64,000 nucleotides of DNA from Paraniabella defluvii (GCA_019316985.1 CP079215.1:1116001-1180000), one strand, 5' to 3'. Counted from the first letter of the stretch, positions 40,202-50,818 are shown. Translations and numbers: made by a program. Notes: generated from the sequence alone by a model not told the origin.

Positions 40202-41245
40202 CTAATCTTTCTTCGCCCTGAGCGTAAATCCAATAGTGGTGCCTACGTCCTGTGTACTACGAATATGGATGGTTTGGTTGTGGGCTTCGATAATATGTTT
40301 ACAGATAGCCAGGCCCAGGCCGCTGCCGGTTGCATCCATGCTACGTCCTACATCTGTTCTGTAAAAACGCTCGAAGATGCGGGGAAGGTTTTTTCAGCAA
40401 TGCCCACGCCATCATCACTTATCTCGATGAGAATTCTTTTATCATCGGTGCGATAAATGCCGGCTTTGATAGCGCCGTTCTGCTTGCCATACTTAATGGC
40501 ATTCTCAAAAAGATTCAATACGATTTGCCGTATCTTTTCTTTATCTGCATGTACTACTATCGGGGCTTCGCATCCTTTTTTAATACTAAACCGGATATTT
40601 TTAGGCTCTGCTTTTATGGATATACTTTCAAAAGTATCTTTTAATAGGTCCTGTATTACAAAATTCGTTTTAACCAGAACCAGCTCCCCCTTTCGAGGCT
40701 GGATATTTCATCAAGATCAGCCAGCAGGTTAGTGAGCCGATCCACATTTTTGGCCGTTTTTTCAAGAAATTTTCTGCGAAGCACAGGGTTCTCGGGTTCA
40801 TCCTGCAGTAAAGTATCTACATAACTCTGTATCGTAAATATGGGAGTTTTAAATTCATGCGAAAGATTCTGTAAAAACTCTCTTCGAAATTGTTCATTGG
40901 CTTTCAACTGCTCTACCTGCTTCCTGTTTTCCTGGGCCCAGGCTTCAACATCTTCCGTTACTTCTCCGATACTTTTTTAGGTAATATGTACTTGTAATAG
41001 GTTTCCTCGCGCTTGGTAGCTTTTGTTTGATAAATGAACTTATAGATCAATTTTATTTTACGGTAAATAAAATTATCCAATACAAAAGAAATCAATACGT
41101 AAGCTCCTGCAAGCAATATCAAAAATGAGATTACCGCGAACAGCCAACGTTTTTCAACCGCGTAGAGCAAAATGCTTACCGGCACTGCCAGGGCCAGGGC
41201 TGTGTAAAACGATAACTGTTTAGGTGATAAGTTCTTTGGATTCAT
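40202..41245 (-). CDS. Sensor histidine kinase, PhoR-like (three frame breaks)
   Basis: A ~348-residue membrane kinase. Two N-terminal helices (FYTALALAVPVSILLYAV; WLFAVISFLILLAGAYVLISF), then the H-box LSHEFKTPIFTIQSYVDTLL with the phosphorylated His, N-box NLFENAIKYGKQNG, G1 ISDDGVGIAE, F-box FERFYRTD and G2 ATGSGLGLAICKHI. Breaks near 40975, 40683 and 40385. Forms a two-component system with the response regulator encoded just upstream. No periplasmic sensing domain is present, so the signal is probably membrane-internal or relayed by a partner protein. Confidence 0.87.
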
Positions 41246-41275
41246 CCGGTTTAAACATTCGGGGCTTCATAATGC

Positions 41276-41948
41276 TCAGATCTCAAATTTATACCCTACT
41301 CCTTTAACAGTGGTGATACAATCCATATCCAGCTTTTGCCGGATCTTCCTGATATGTACATCTATTGTTCTGTCTCCCACTATCACATCATTACCCCAGA
41401 TGGCATTTAAAATTTCATTTCTCAAAAATACACGACCAGGCTTAAGCGCTAAAAGGTACAGCAATTCAAATTCTTTTTTGCCAGAACAATTTCCTTGTCT
41501 TCTATCTGCACCAGGAACTTCTCCGGATCAATACTGATATTACCCACTTTAACAGCTTTCGAATGATCTTTCTGCACGCGCCTTAATAAGGCTGCCACCC
41601 TGCTTAATAATACTTTGGGGCTTACGGGTTTGCTTACATAATCGTCTGCACCGGTTTCAAGGCCCCTAACCTGGGTAACCTCATCATTTAATGCCGTCAG
41701 AAACATGATCAACGTATCCTTGAAAGCCGTTTGCCCCCTCAACACCTGGCAAACCTGTACACCGGTTTTCTTGGGCATCATCATATCCAGTATTATTAAA
41801 TTGGGCTTATCTGATAGGCTTTTTCTATCGCCTCATCGCCGTCTTTTGCTGTAATTACTGTATATCCTTCTTTTTCAAGGTTATAGGACAGGATTTCTAA
41901 AATGTCTGGCTCATCATCAGCAATTAGAATTTTATAGCCTTTCTCCAT
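41276..41948 (-). CDS. OmpR/PhoB-family response regulator (two frame breaks)
   Basis: A ~225-residue regulator. Receiver domain: ILIADDEPDILEI acidic pocket, LIILDMMMPKKTG with the phosphoacceptor Asp, LTALNDE and YVSKPVSPKVL with the conserved Lys. Winged-helix DNA-binding domain: RNEILNAIWGNDVIVGDRTIDVHIRKIRQKLD and VKGVGYKFEI. One base is missing near 41810 and one A near 41478. The ATG at 41948 is followed by MEKGYKILIADDE. Immediately upstream of the kinase gene. Confidence 0.9.
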
Positions 41949-42132
41949 TTTAATAATAATTTAAAGCAAACGTAACAGTAATTTGTTTTATACGGAAATT
42001 ACCGGCTTTTGTTAAGCCTATCTTAATGTAAATTTAATATTGTAGCCTGTTTCCTGTTTGTTTCTGCCGGATAGCATGTTATAAAAACGGCTTAATTATT
42101 GCTACAAACTGGTTGATTTTTAATAATACCAA

Positions 42133-42140
42133 TAAATTTG
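42133..42140 (+). promoter_or_regulatory. -7 promoter box TAAATTTG
   Basis: Exact TAnnTTTG match, 16 nt before the ATG at 42157 of the large secreted protein. Confidence 0.6.
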
Positions 42141-42156
42141 CTGTTACCTTAATACT

Positions 42157-44414
42157 ATGAATTCTTTATTTATTACTGCCTGTAAAAAGGCATTGCCTTT
42201 TCTAGCGCTCCTGCTTTTTACCGTTGATGCCGATGCCCAAAGAAGAAAGAGAAAAAGCAGGCACCGGAGCCGGTAGCTGTTGTAGATACCATTCCGGCCT
42301 ACAATATCGCTATTAACAGGCAAATCATGCACGAGAAGGTGGAGAAGGAACAGGCGGCCCTGCTTTCCATAGATGGGAAAGCAGACAAACTTTGACCATA
42401 TCAACCGACGAACAGCTGAACGCCGCTGTAACAGATGCGGCCACCAAAAGGGTAGACTGGCTGCAATATGAAATAGAAACCAAACCCACTATTGATGCGC
42501 GATTAAAAGCCAATTACCTCGACGGGTTATCGACTATTCTCAAATACCTCAGAACTTATAACCGCAGCCGGCAGTCGGCGCTCAATTACCTGCCCCAGGT
42601 TATTGCAACTTATAAGTCGCTCATTGAAGCCAATACCCAGCACAAATCTATTGCGCCGATTATACAGCCACTTTCTTTTGAAATAGCCAATGCAGCTCTC
42701 CAACCGGAAGTGTTTAAAGATAATACCGGCTATAACGAGGTAAGAGACCTGATGATATTAAAAACGGCTGATCTTTACCCCGAAAAAACATTTGCAGCGT
42801 TGAAGGCCCATCCTGAATCACCGGTAGCGGACAGCCTGATCAGGGCAATTGGCCATAGGTACCCACACCTGATTTATGATTACGCACAAGCTAATAATAA
42901 ATTCAGCTATCGCATACAGAATATCGAGGACGACCCATTGATCGTGAATATAGTGTCAATGGCGCGCAATCCCAATAAAAGCGGGCAATTCTATTTTCCT
43001 TTCCTGGACAATATCGTTAAAGGAAAAATTACCATGGAGGATATAGACCAGGCAAAAACGGACCCGGTAAAATATTTCCGGCTGCTGGTACAAACACAAA
43101 TAGATTACACACAGCGCGCGTTGAACGGCGACACCGCAATGGGGCATACCAGTTTGCTAAAAAAACTGGAGCAAAAGGCCAAAGATGATTTTGTTGCCAA
43201 AATCAATGGTTTGCACGAAATGTCGGACGGCGTTCGTTTCCGCTGCCTGCAGCCATTAACAGCAGAGGAGTTATACTATGTTGCAGTGCTGACCAACGGC
43301 CTGATTTATACCAGCAGCTACACCAACGGGGTTTACCCTTTAATGATGCGTAAAGCCAATCAGAAAGGCGATGAGCTGCTGAAGAAACTCAACTTTGATC
43401 ATTACAGGAAATTCCTAAGCCAGGCAGCCTCCTATAATACTTTAAAGAATTTCCTGGGCAGCTTTTCCAACAGTTCGGATGCTACAGACCTGATGAAGTC
43501 GTTTGTAACGGGACTTGAAAAAACGAGTGGCCTGGAAGATGGTGTTGATGTGGCTGATTCTTATGCCAGTATCTCTGAAACACTGCCAGACCTTGCTAAG
43601 GATATGCTGGTGAATGTAAAAGCCAACCTGGACAGGAACCGTAACGAAAACAATAAAAAGGCATTGCGATTTACGACATCCTTTACAACCTGTTTCTTTC
43701 TGCAGACTCATCTAACCATATAGACCTAACCAGTAAGCTTGAAATACCACCGGTATATAATGTTCCGTTCTCCACCCTTACCAATGAAAATGGAGAGGTA
43801 ATATCTCAGGTATTTTTTACGGCGACCAGGACGGACGTAATATTTTTAACGGGTTTTTAAATATGTTTGGAGGCGGCAACTGGAAAATTGATGGCAGCAA
43901 TAAACAGTGGGTGGTAATAAAGTCAACCAAAGGGAAACCGGTATCAATTTATGCCAACCGCCCGCTGGATGAAAACAAGGGCCTGGACGATAAGGCGCAA
44001 AGAGCCCTGAACGATTACCTGGATGAGCACAACCTTCATCCAACGGTTACCATACACCGAGGTCATAGTTATTATGCAGAAGCTACTATTGGCTATATGG
44101 CCCCTACCTCGAAAATTGTTTTCATGGGTTCATGCGGTGGTTTTAACCTGATCGATTCTATATTAAAAAAATCGGAAGATGCGCATATTATAGCCTCCAA
44201 ACAGATCGGACGCACCTCTATCAACAAACCCTTCTTTTATTTATTAACGGAGAAATTACGCACAGGTACGGATATAGATTGGATTCCCTTCTGGAAAGAA
44301 TTTAAAGGGCGAGCTAATGTAGCGGGATTTGAAGATTATATTCCTCCTTATAAGAACCTGGGCGCCATTTTTATAAAGGCCTACAAAAAGGAAACCGGCG
44401 AAACCGATGTATAA
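42157..44414 (+). CDS. Large exported protein with caspase-like (clan CD) C-terminal signature (three frame breaks)
   Basis: A ~753-residue protein of no family I can name. Signal peptide MNSLFITACKKALPFLALLLFTVDADA, a Lys/Arg-rich spacer, then a long helical region (residues ~70-500). The C-terminal ~200 residues alternate predicted strands and helices and contain VTIHRGHSYYAEATI followed ~30 residues later by KIVFMGSCGGF. This His-then-Cys order after hydrophobic strands is the layout of clan CD peptidases (caspases, gingipains, clostripain). Missing bases near 42240 (A), 42395 and 43668 (G). Activity is inference; it could be a non-catalytic relative. Followed by a strong terminator, so monocistronic. 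Confidence 0.65.
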
Positions 44415-44415
44415 A

Positions 44416-44456
44416 AAAAGAAGCTGTTTCTTATTCGAAACAGCTTCTTTTTGTCT
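44416..44456. terminator. Bidirectional terminator after the caspase-like gene
   Basis: A 15-bp stem (AAAGAAGCTGTTTC paired with GAAACAGCTTCTTT) with a 6-nt loop and flanking A and T runs; it also serves the convergent RidA gene. Confidence 0.9.
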
Positions 44457-44473
44457 TTTTCGAAAACAAAGTA

Positions 44474-44823
44474 TTACACCGTAGCAAATACCTGTACTTC
44501 TACTTTCCATTCGGGGCGTGCCAAACGTACTACCTGCATAGTAGCACGAGACGGGGTTTGCCCTGGTCTGCTGCTACCCAGCCTTCCCACACTTTATTCA
44601 ATTCGTCAAAATCATTGATATCGGTAAGATAGATATTGGCGAAGAGAATATTGGCTTTGTTGGTACCGGCTTTCTCCAGCAGGGCATCAATACTGGCAAA
44701 AATACTTTGGGCCTGGCTGGTTACCGTTTCCCCATCTGCAACCTGTCCGGCTAAAATGACCAGGTTGCCTGCTTTCGACGCTTCACTCATGCGGGGATTT
44801 TGTTCTATTCTTTGAACACTCAT
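44474..44823 (-). CDS. RidA/YjgF-family protein (one frame break)
   Basis: A ~116-residue member of the RidA family, which hydrolyses reactive enamine/imine intermediates formed by PLP enzymes. Visible: GNLVILAGQVADG, SQAQSIFASIDALLEKAGT, FANIYLTDINDFDELNKVW. One A is missing near 44563; restored, GKTPSRATMQVVRLARPEWKVEVQVFATV completes the fold and supplies the conserved Arg of the (P)xRxx motif. Not linked to a PLP enzyme here. Confidence 0.88.
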
Positions 44824-45000
44824 TTCTTTTGGTTTTGCTTAATTTAAAATTTAGAAAATTAATTAACGATGAATCGCAATCGCATAAATATATAGATAAA
44901 AAATTACCGCCCGTATAAAATTAGCCGGCAACACAGTGCATCAATAAGGTGGCATGGGTGGGCAGGAACACCGTTTGCACAAACTTGCTATTATAAGACT

Positions 45001-45974
45001 TTACTGTTGTTGTTGCTGTTGCATTTGCTCCATATAAAAACGGTAAGAATTAGTTTTTGTAGATGGAACCGGTTTATCCGATTTATAACTAAAGGCTGGC
45101 TGGCTCACTGTTTCTTCCATGGGAACAACCGTTCTGTTATCAATAGAAACCAGCACTTCCAATACATGATGAGAAGAACCTTTATAAGTACCTTTTACCG
45201 GTGTTACGTCCGAAAAATTTCTTCCCACGGCTAACCTGATATGCCGGTCACTGGCAATACAATTATTGGTAGGATCCAGGCCAATCCATCCATAATCCGG
45301 CAAATAGGCTTCTACCCAGGCATGCGTGGCCCCTTCTCCTCTCAGCTCATGATTTTTAGGGCAGATATAGCCGCTTACATAACGCGCCGGTACGCCCACT
45401 CTTCTTAGCATTAATAGCAGCATATGAGCAAAATCCTGGCATACACCAGCTTTCAGTTTCCATATTTCATCTACCTTGGTTTCCACGCTCGTGATCCCCT
45501 GTTTATACTCAAAATTTTTATAGATATATTCTGAAAAGCGCAGTGCATTTTCAAACGGTGTTTTGTTGCGATCAAACAGCCCGTCTATCAGCGCCTGCAA
45601 TTCATCGGTTTTCTCAAAAGCTTCCTGCTGCATAAAGTCGATGTGCGGAAACTGCTCCTGAACTGTTAACAGGCGCTCCCATTGATCCGGTGCCGGCAGT
45701 TCATTTTGGGGTGCCTGCACTTCCTGTGTCACCACTTCAGCCTCAGAGGAGATCAGTAGTTCGGTGTGCGGCTCTACGATGGAAAACATACCGAGCTTAT
45801 TGCCGAAATAGTCTACAAAAATCTCTACCCCGGGTTCTTGGTGATGGTTATTTTATGACTTACCAGGTGCTGTAGTGCATCCTGTATGGGGTACAGCATG
45901 ATCTGGTTGGTACATTCAACTGCCGGGCTGCTGTAAGAATAGCGTGTAATATGTTTGATCTTAAATGATGGCAT
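45001..45974 (-). CDS. Transglutaminase-like cysteine peptidase family protein (one frame break)
   Basis: A ~325-residue protein with an N-terminal beta domain (FKIKHITRYSYSSPAVECTNQIMLYP) and a transglutaminase-like core: Cys in AGVCQDFAHMLLLMLRRVGVPARYVSGYI, His in GEGATHAWVEAYLP, Asp in GWIGLDPTNN. One base is missing near 45832, restoring KNPGVEIFVDYFGNKLGMFSIVEPH. The C-terminus ends in an unusual Gln tract (MEQMQQQQQQ) encoded by CAA/CAG repeats. Third gene of an operon with alpha-E and ATP-grasp proteins; the family is thought to cleave or transfer peptides made by the ATP-grasp ligase. Confidence 0.88.
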
Positions 45975-46050
45975 TCTTAATATTTGAAACGTTTTGGTAG
46001 TTAAATATTCAATAAAAATTCTATTATTCAAATTGAATTCACAAAGAGAT

Positions 46051-46985
46051 CTAATTGTACCCGAAATAATGCTTATTGAACGCACGGGCTATATTGTGCA
46101 GATCGGTGCGGGTTTGCGCCAGCAAACTCCTGATGCTCTCGCCTTCTTTTAAATTGCAGGTGCTATATTTCAGGTTATTCAAACCTTTACCAATCAAAAA
46201 ATCTACCTGCTCGTAACTTTCAGGTATACTTTGCCCATATAATCTTTTAAAGTAACGGCTGATATGGGCGGTACAATACAAAATAGAATGTACAAAATCT
46301 TCGTCATACAATATCTGCTTGATAATAGTATCTGCCTCTACCATACCGCGCGACGACTTTAAATAAGCTTCATATCCCGAAAGAGAATATAACAGGTACC
46401 GGAGTGAAGGCGTTCCTGTTTCATGCGCCATATTATAATCAATTTCTTTGAGCTTAATATCGGTAACATCGGTTGTAATAACAGCTCTTTCCACATACAA
46501 ACCCACATTTAAAAAGTTGTAAGCCTCACCCCTCGACATAGTAACATTGATCGTTCCGTACAAAAAAAGCCCGTGTTTCAGCAAGGCATCCAATGCAGTT
46601 ATCGGGTCGCCATATTTAATGGTACGCTGAATGCCGGCTTCCTGATCAGCAAATAATACCCATTGAGGGCATGCCACATCTCTTTGGTAATATGATCCTG
46701 TACCGCTTTGGCATTTTCCCGCGCTCGGGTAATATTGTTGATGAGCGAGGCATCGTTGTCCCTGTCGAGCATTACATAATTCAATACAGCACGCGAATCG
46801 TATTGGATGGGCTCAATCTCGGCAGCATCCAGGTACCCATAAGTTTGCAATACTGTTTTCCAGTTATATTCCCTCATTTCATCCTGCGATGCAATATAAT
46901 TGGTTCGCAATACTCTTAACAGCCCATTGGTTCTTTCCATATACCGCGCCAACCAAAACACCGATTCTGCAACACGACTTAACAT
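46051..46985 (-). CDS. Alpha-E domain-containing protein (one frame break)
   Basis: A ~310-residue all-helical protein of the alpha-E family: MLSRVAESVFWLARYMERTNGLLRVLRTNY at the N-terminus, DNDASLINNITRARENAKAVQDHITKEMW, and RYFKRLYGQSIPES toward the end. Members always occur beside circularly permuted ATP-grasp proteins and transglutaminases and are presumed to bind or process the product. One base is missing near 46667, giving two overlapping frames (46599-46985 and 46051-46677) that should be one. Function is inferred from context only. Confidence 0.88.
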
Positions 46986-47012
46986 TTTAAACTTTAAATT
47001 TTAAATTCAGAA
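46985..47012. repeat. Heptad-periodic repeat, TTTTAAA type
   Basis: Three 7-mers (TTTTAAA, CTTTAAA, TTTTAAA) and a degenerate fourth fill the gap between the ATP-grasp and alpha-E genes. AT-richness makes chance periodicity more likely here. Confidence 0.5.
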
Positions 47013-47015
47013 TTT

Positions 47016-48461
47016 TTATTCTCCCAACACCCAGGTGTCTTTACTGCCACCGCCCTGTGAAGAGTTTACCACCAGCGATCCTTCCCGCAATGCTACCCTT
47101 GTCAGCCCTCCGGGAACAATACTAATACCGTCAGGCCCGTAAAGTGCAAAGGGCCTCAGGTCAACTCTCCGGGGTTGCAGCTTGCCATCTATATAGCAGG
47201 GCGACGAGGATAAATTGATTATGGGCTGGGCAATAAAATTTCTCGGGTCGTCCAATATTGCCTTTTTATATTCATCCATCTCCTGTTCAGTAGCCTTATT
47301 TCCCATTAACATGCCGTAACCGCCCGATTCGTTGGTTTTCTTGATCACCATATTACTCATATTGGCAAATACCATCGAGCGATTCTCAGGTACATTCAAT
47401 TCATAAGTGGGTACATTTTTTAGTATCGGCTCCTCGTTCAGGTAGTATCTGATCATATCCGGCACATAGGAATAAACGGCCTTATCATCTGCCACCCCGT
47501 TACCCATAGCATTTACTATGGCCACATTTCCTTTCCGGTAAGCCCAGTAAATACCAGGTACACCCAAAATGCTATCCGGCCTGAAAGTAAGCGGGTCAAT
47601 AAATTCATCGTCTACCCGGCGATAAATAACATCTACTTTCTGCAACCCGCTGGTTGTTTTCATGTATACATGATGATTCTCTACCACCAGGTCTCTCCCT
47701 TCCACCAATTCAATACCCATCAGGCGTGCCAATGTCGTATGCTCAAAATAAGCCGAATTGTACACGCCCGGGGTCAGTAAAACAACGGTGGGGTTGCTGG
47801 TTTGCCTGTTAGCGAGGCCCAGCAGATTTTTCAGTAACAAAGAAGGATATTCTATTACCCGGCGAACATTATTGCGTGGAATAAGATCAGGAAATATTCT
47901 AAAAGTAATACTCCTGTTCTCCAACATATAAGACACACCGGATGGCGTTCTTAGATTATCTTCCAATACGTAAAAGCTGCCATCGGCATCCCTGATCAAA
48001 TCGATACCGGCTATATGCGAGTAAATATCGAACGGCACGTTTACATTCATCATCTCCCTTAGAAACAGGGGACAGGAATAAATAAGCTTGGCCGGTACTA
48101 TACCATCTTTAATAATAAACTGCTGATGGTACACATCCTTCAGGAATATATTCAACGCTTTCAATCGTTGCTTTACACCGGCCTCAATCACCGCCCATTC
48201 CTTCGCTTCAATAATCCGGGGATAATATCAAATGGGAATATTTTTTCCACCCCTCATTATCGCTGTATACGGTAAAAGTAATTCCCTGCGTCATGAACAG
48301 CTTTTTGCCAATTCATCCTTATTGCCCATCTCTTCTGCAGAAAGCCCTTCCAGCGTTTTAACCAGGTGTAAATAGCTTTCTCTTACACCCGTGTGGCTCA
48401 TCAGCTCATCCCAAACATTGGACTGTGTATGATAAGATTCCAAAATTTCAGGTAAAGTCAT
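47016..48461 (-). CDS. Circularly permuted type 2 ATP-grasp protein (two frame breaks)
   Basis: A ~482-residue putative peptide or amino acid ligase. Family features: GSFYVLEDNLRTPSGVSYMLENR, TPGVYNSAYFEHTTLARLMGIELVEGRDL, DVIYRRVDDEFIDPLTF, NAMGNGVADDKAVYSYVP and the C-terminal SQGGGSKDTWVL. The start at 48461 (MTLPEILESYHTQSNVWDEL) is recovered after restoring an A near 48307 and a C near 48225; the uninterrupted frame starts only at 48191. First gene of the operon. In other bacteria such operons may include an Anbu proteasome-like protease; none is present here. Confidence 0.9.
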
Positions 48462-48689
48462 AGTCCGGTTCAGTTTGCTTTAAAAATGGAATATATATAT
48501 AAAAAACGTAAAAAACAAAACTGATTCCAATACATTATATCCAAAAACATGTTTGTAAGAGCCGGGAAAATTTATATAATATTGAACATAAAAATTAAAA
48601 ACCCTTATTACACTACTCCTAATAGTTCAATAGGCAAATAATAATGTATATAAAAATATATTTAAAATAAAAAAATATAAAATATCAAT

Positions 48690-48697
48690 TATTTTTG
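48690..48697 (+). promoter_or_regulatory. -7 promoter box TATTTTTG in the intergenic region
   Basis: Exact TAnnTTTG match, 56 nt before a 55-codon open frame. Confidence 0.45.
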
Positions 48698-48752
48698 TGT
48701 TTATAGTAAATCAGAACAGGGCTTCGAATCCGGTTCCCCGTTATCTGAGCCC

Positions 48753-48920
48753 ATGAATGTGATCATTGTATTGAAAACTGTTATCGATGAAAAAAACACC
48801 GCTTTGCAAAAGCCCAGACAGGTTTTGCGAATCATCAAATTGAAAAAACGTATTGTCCCCAACAACGAATTATCAGGTGTGCTGTACTGGAATTATTATG
48901 CTTTAAACTTTCTCTCGTAG
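48753..48920 (+). CDS. Possible small basic protein, 55 aa
   Basis: ATG to TAG, 55 codons, starting MNVIIVLKTVIDEKN and ending in an aromatic stretch (LYWNYYALNFLS). It is Lys/Arg-rich in the middle (RIIKLKKR). A promoter box lies upstream, but no ribosome-binding signal or homology is known to me. The transcript may equally be non-coding. Reported because the gap has no other content. Confidence 0.25.
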   Translation: MNVIIVLKTVIDEKNTALQKPRQVLRIIKLKKRIVPNNELSGVLYWNYYALNFLS

Positions 48921-49059
48921 CGATGCCTGATTAAATTTGTAAACCTATACTCTGCTACCCTCCAGTAGGCTTCTACCGAGGTAATCAGCAACCGGCTGTT
49001 TCTACAAGAGAAAAAAATCTCATCTCCGTAAGGTAAAAATCAGGACAAAAACTTTTATC

Positions 49060-49067
49060 TACATTTG
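49060..49067 (+). promoter_or_regulatory. -7 promoter box TACATTTG
   Basis: Exact TAnnTTTG match ending 4 nt before the ATG at 49072, the same spacing as at rlmN and at 4838. Confidence 0.6.
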
Positions 49068-49071
49068 ACGC

Positions 49072-50364
49072 ATGAACGAGTTACCATCCATTTCCTTTCA
49101 AAAAGCAGCGGCAATAGCAGTTTACCAGGAAAAAAACTGGCAGATCTTTTAACATACCTGCAAACTCATTCGGCTTATTACCGGGAGCTATTTCGAACTC
49201 ATAATATACCGGTGCAGCAAATCAAACGTATACAGGACCTTCCTCTCATTCCCCCACAGAAAAGGAACACCTGCAAACGCGGAATAACGAATTTCTTTGC
49301 GTAGCCAAAAACAGGATCATTGAATATACGGCTACTTCCGGCACGGTAGGCAGCCCGGTAACTGTTGCGCTTACAGAAAACGATCTGCAACGCCTGGCCT
49401 ATAATGAATACAGCTCTTTTGCCTGTGCCAATGGTACATCAGAAGATATTTACCAGCTGATGCTAACACTCGACCGTCAATTTATGGCAGGAATGGCCTA
49501 TTACAGCGGCATACGGAAATTGGGGGCCGGGGTAGTACGGGTAGGACCAGGAGTTCCTTCGCTTCAGTGGGAAACTATTGAGCGCTTAAAACCTACGGCC
49601 ATTGTAGCGGTTCCTTCTTTCATTATTAAGTTGATACAATATGCAGAAGATAATGGCATTAATATTAACGCTTCTTCGGTAAAGAAAGCCGTCTGCATTG
49701 GTGAGAATATCAGAACCGAGCAATTAGAACCGAATATACTGGCACAAAAAATAACCGACAAGTGGAATATCCAGCTCTTCTCCACCTATGCGTCTACTGA
49801 AATGCAAACGCATTTACCGAATGCGAAGCCGGTAAAGGCGGGCATCTGAATCCCGAACTGCTGATCGTAGAGCTGATTGATGAAATGGGGCAACCGGTAG
49901 CCGACGGGGAACCTGGCGAAGTAACCATTACCACATTGGGTGTGGAAGGTATGCCCTTATTAAGGTATAAGACCGGCGATATTTGTAAAGCTTATACCGA
50001 ACCATGCAGCTGCGGCCGCCATACATTGCGGTTGTCTCCGGTAATTGGCCGCAAAAAGCAAATGATCAAATACAAAGGCACTACTCTTTTTGCGCCCGCC
50101 CTGTTCGAGATCATCCACCGCATAGATGCTATAAAGGAATACGTGGTTGAAGTATACAACAATGAAATAGGGACCGATGAAGTACTGCTGCATATAACGG
50201 CCACTAACGACCAGGAAGAAACACAGAATAAGATCAAGGCTTATTTACAGGCGAGGCTTCGCGTAACACCACATATCAGGTATATTGAACCAGATGCCAT
50301 GCAAAAGTTGCAGTTTCCGGATGGAGTAAGAAAGCCCGTTAAGTTTATCGACCGCAGAAAATAG
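49072..50364 (+). CDS. Phenylacetate--CoA ligase/CapK-like adenylate-forming protein (three frame breaks)
   Basis: A ~432-residue adenylate-forming enzyme related to phenylacetate-CoA ligase. Seen: SAYYRELFRTHNI, RIIEYTATSGTVGSPVTVALTENDL (ATP-binding motif), FSTYASTEMQTAFTEC, GEPGEVTITTLGVEGMPLLRYKTGDIC and SPVIGRKKQMIKYKGTTLFAPALFEII. Missing bases: an A near 49136, a C near 49258 and a G near 49810. Bacteroidota carry several such genes; the acid substrate here is unknown. It converges with a lipoprotein gene 2 bp away. Confidence 0.83.
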
Positions 50365-50365
50365 G

Positions 50366-50818
50366 TCAATAAGCGTATTGCAACGTCTTATAATATCCTT
50401 GTGTCCCTGTAATACTAACAGAAATTTTATTGGTTTTCTGCTGCCTGATTGGGTACAGATCAAAGCTATAAGTGCGCACACCTGGCATCGCACAGTCTGA
50501 GCCGTAGGTGAGCGCCATTTTTAAAGCATGCAGCGGCGGGTAAACTGCCGCACTACCAGGCGCATGCAAAATGCTAAGACTTGCCGGCTCTCCGCAGGCG
50601 CTACTTAAACCCAATGTTACGGTAAGACAATCTCCGGATATAGAAGCCTCGGTAATTGTAAAAACATCGGTAGCTACTGTTGAAAAATTCGGGGCATTGG
50701 CTACAACGGCTTTGCCACAGGGCTGGCTCATCCGGCTTTCTTCTACGGGTGAAGAACGTTTACAGGCTAAATCCACAATGGTCAGCAGCAGTACAATTAG
50801 CAGGTAAGTTAGTTTCAT
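50366..50818 (-). CDS. Hypothetical lipoprotein, 150 aa
   Basis: An intact protein with a lipoprotein signal (KLTYLLIVLLLTIVDLAC). The mature part has three further Cys residues that could pair (QPCGKAV, SGDCLTV, GLSSACGEPA, YGSDCAMPG) and a beta-rich pattern (TEASISGDCLTVTLGLSS). No family recognised. Faces the periplasm or outer membrane. Confidence 0.65.
   Translation of the reverse strand: MKLTYLLIVLLLTIVDLACKRSSPVEESRMSQPCGKAVVANAPNFSTVATDVFTITEASISGDCLTVTLGLSSACGEPASLSILHAPGSAAVYPPLHALKMALTYGSDCAMPGVRTYSFDLYPIRQQKTNKISVSITGTQGYYKTLQYAY

Larger units (their letters stand above)
48462..49071. other. AT-rich intergenic region between divergent genes
   Basis: About 610 bp. The left 230 bp are extremely AT-rich. 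The right part holds a promoter box, a 55-codon open frame (listed separately) and the box of the next gene. A GGCTTCGAATCC string near 48721 resembles a tRNA T-arm, but no cloverleaf forms. Confidence 0.5.

Noticed and set aside
45001..45030. CAA/CAG tract as a microsatellite contingency locus
   Set aside because: Only about seven codons, at the very end of the gene; length change would not switch expression on or off.
48715..48745. tRNA gene suggested by a GGCTTCGAATCC string
   Set aside because: No acceptor, D or anticodon stems can be built around it and no CCA-proximal pairing exists.
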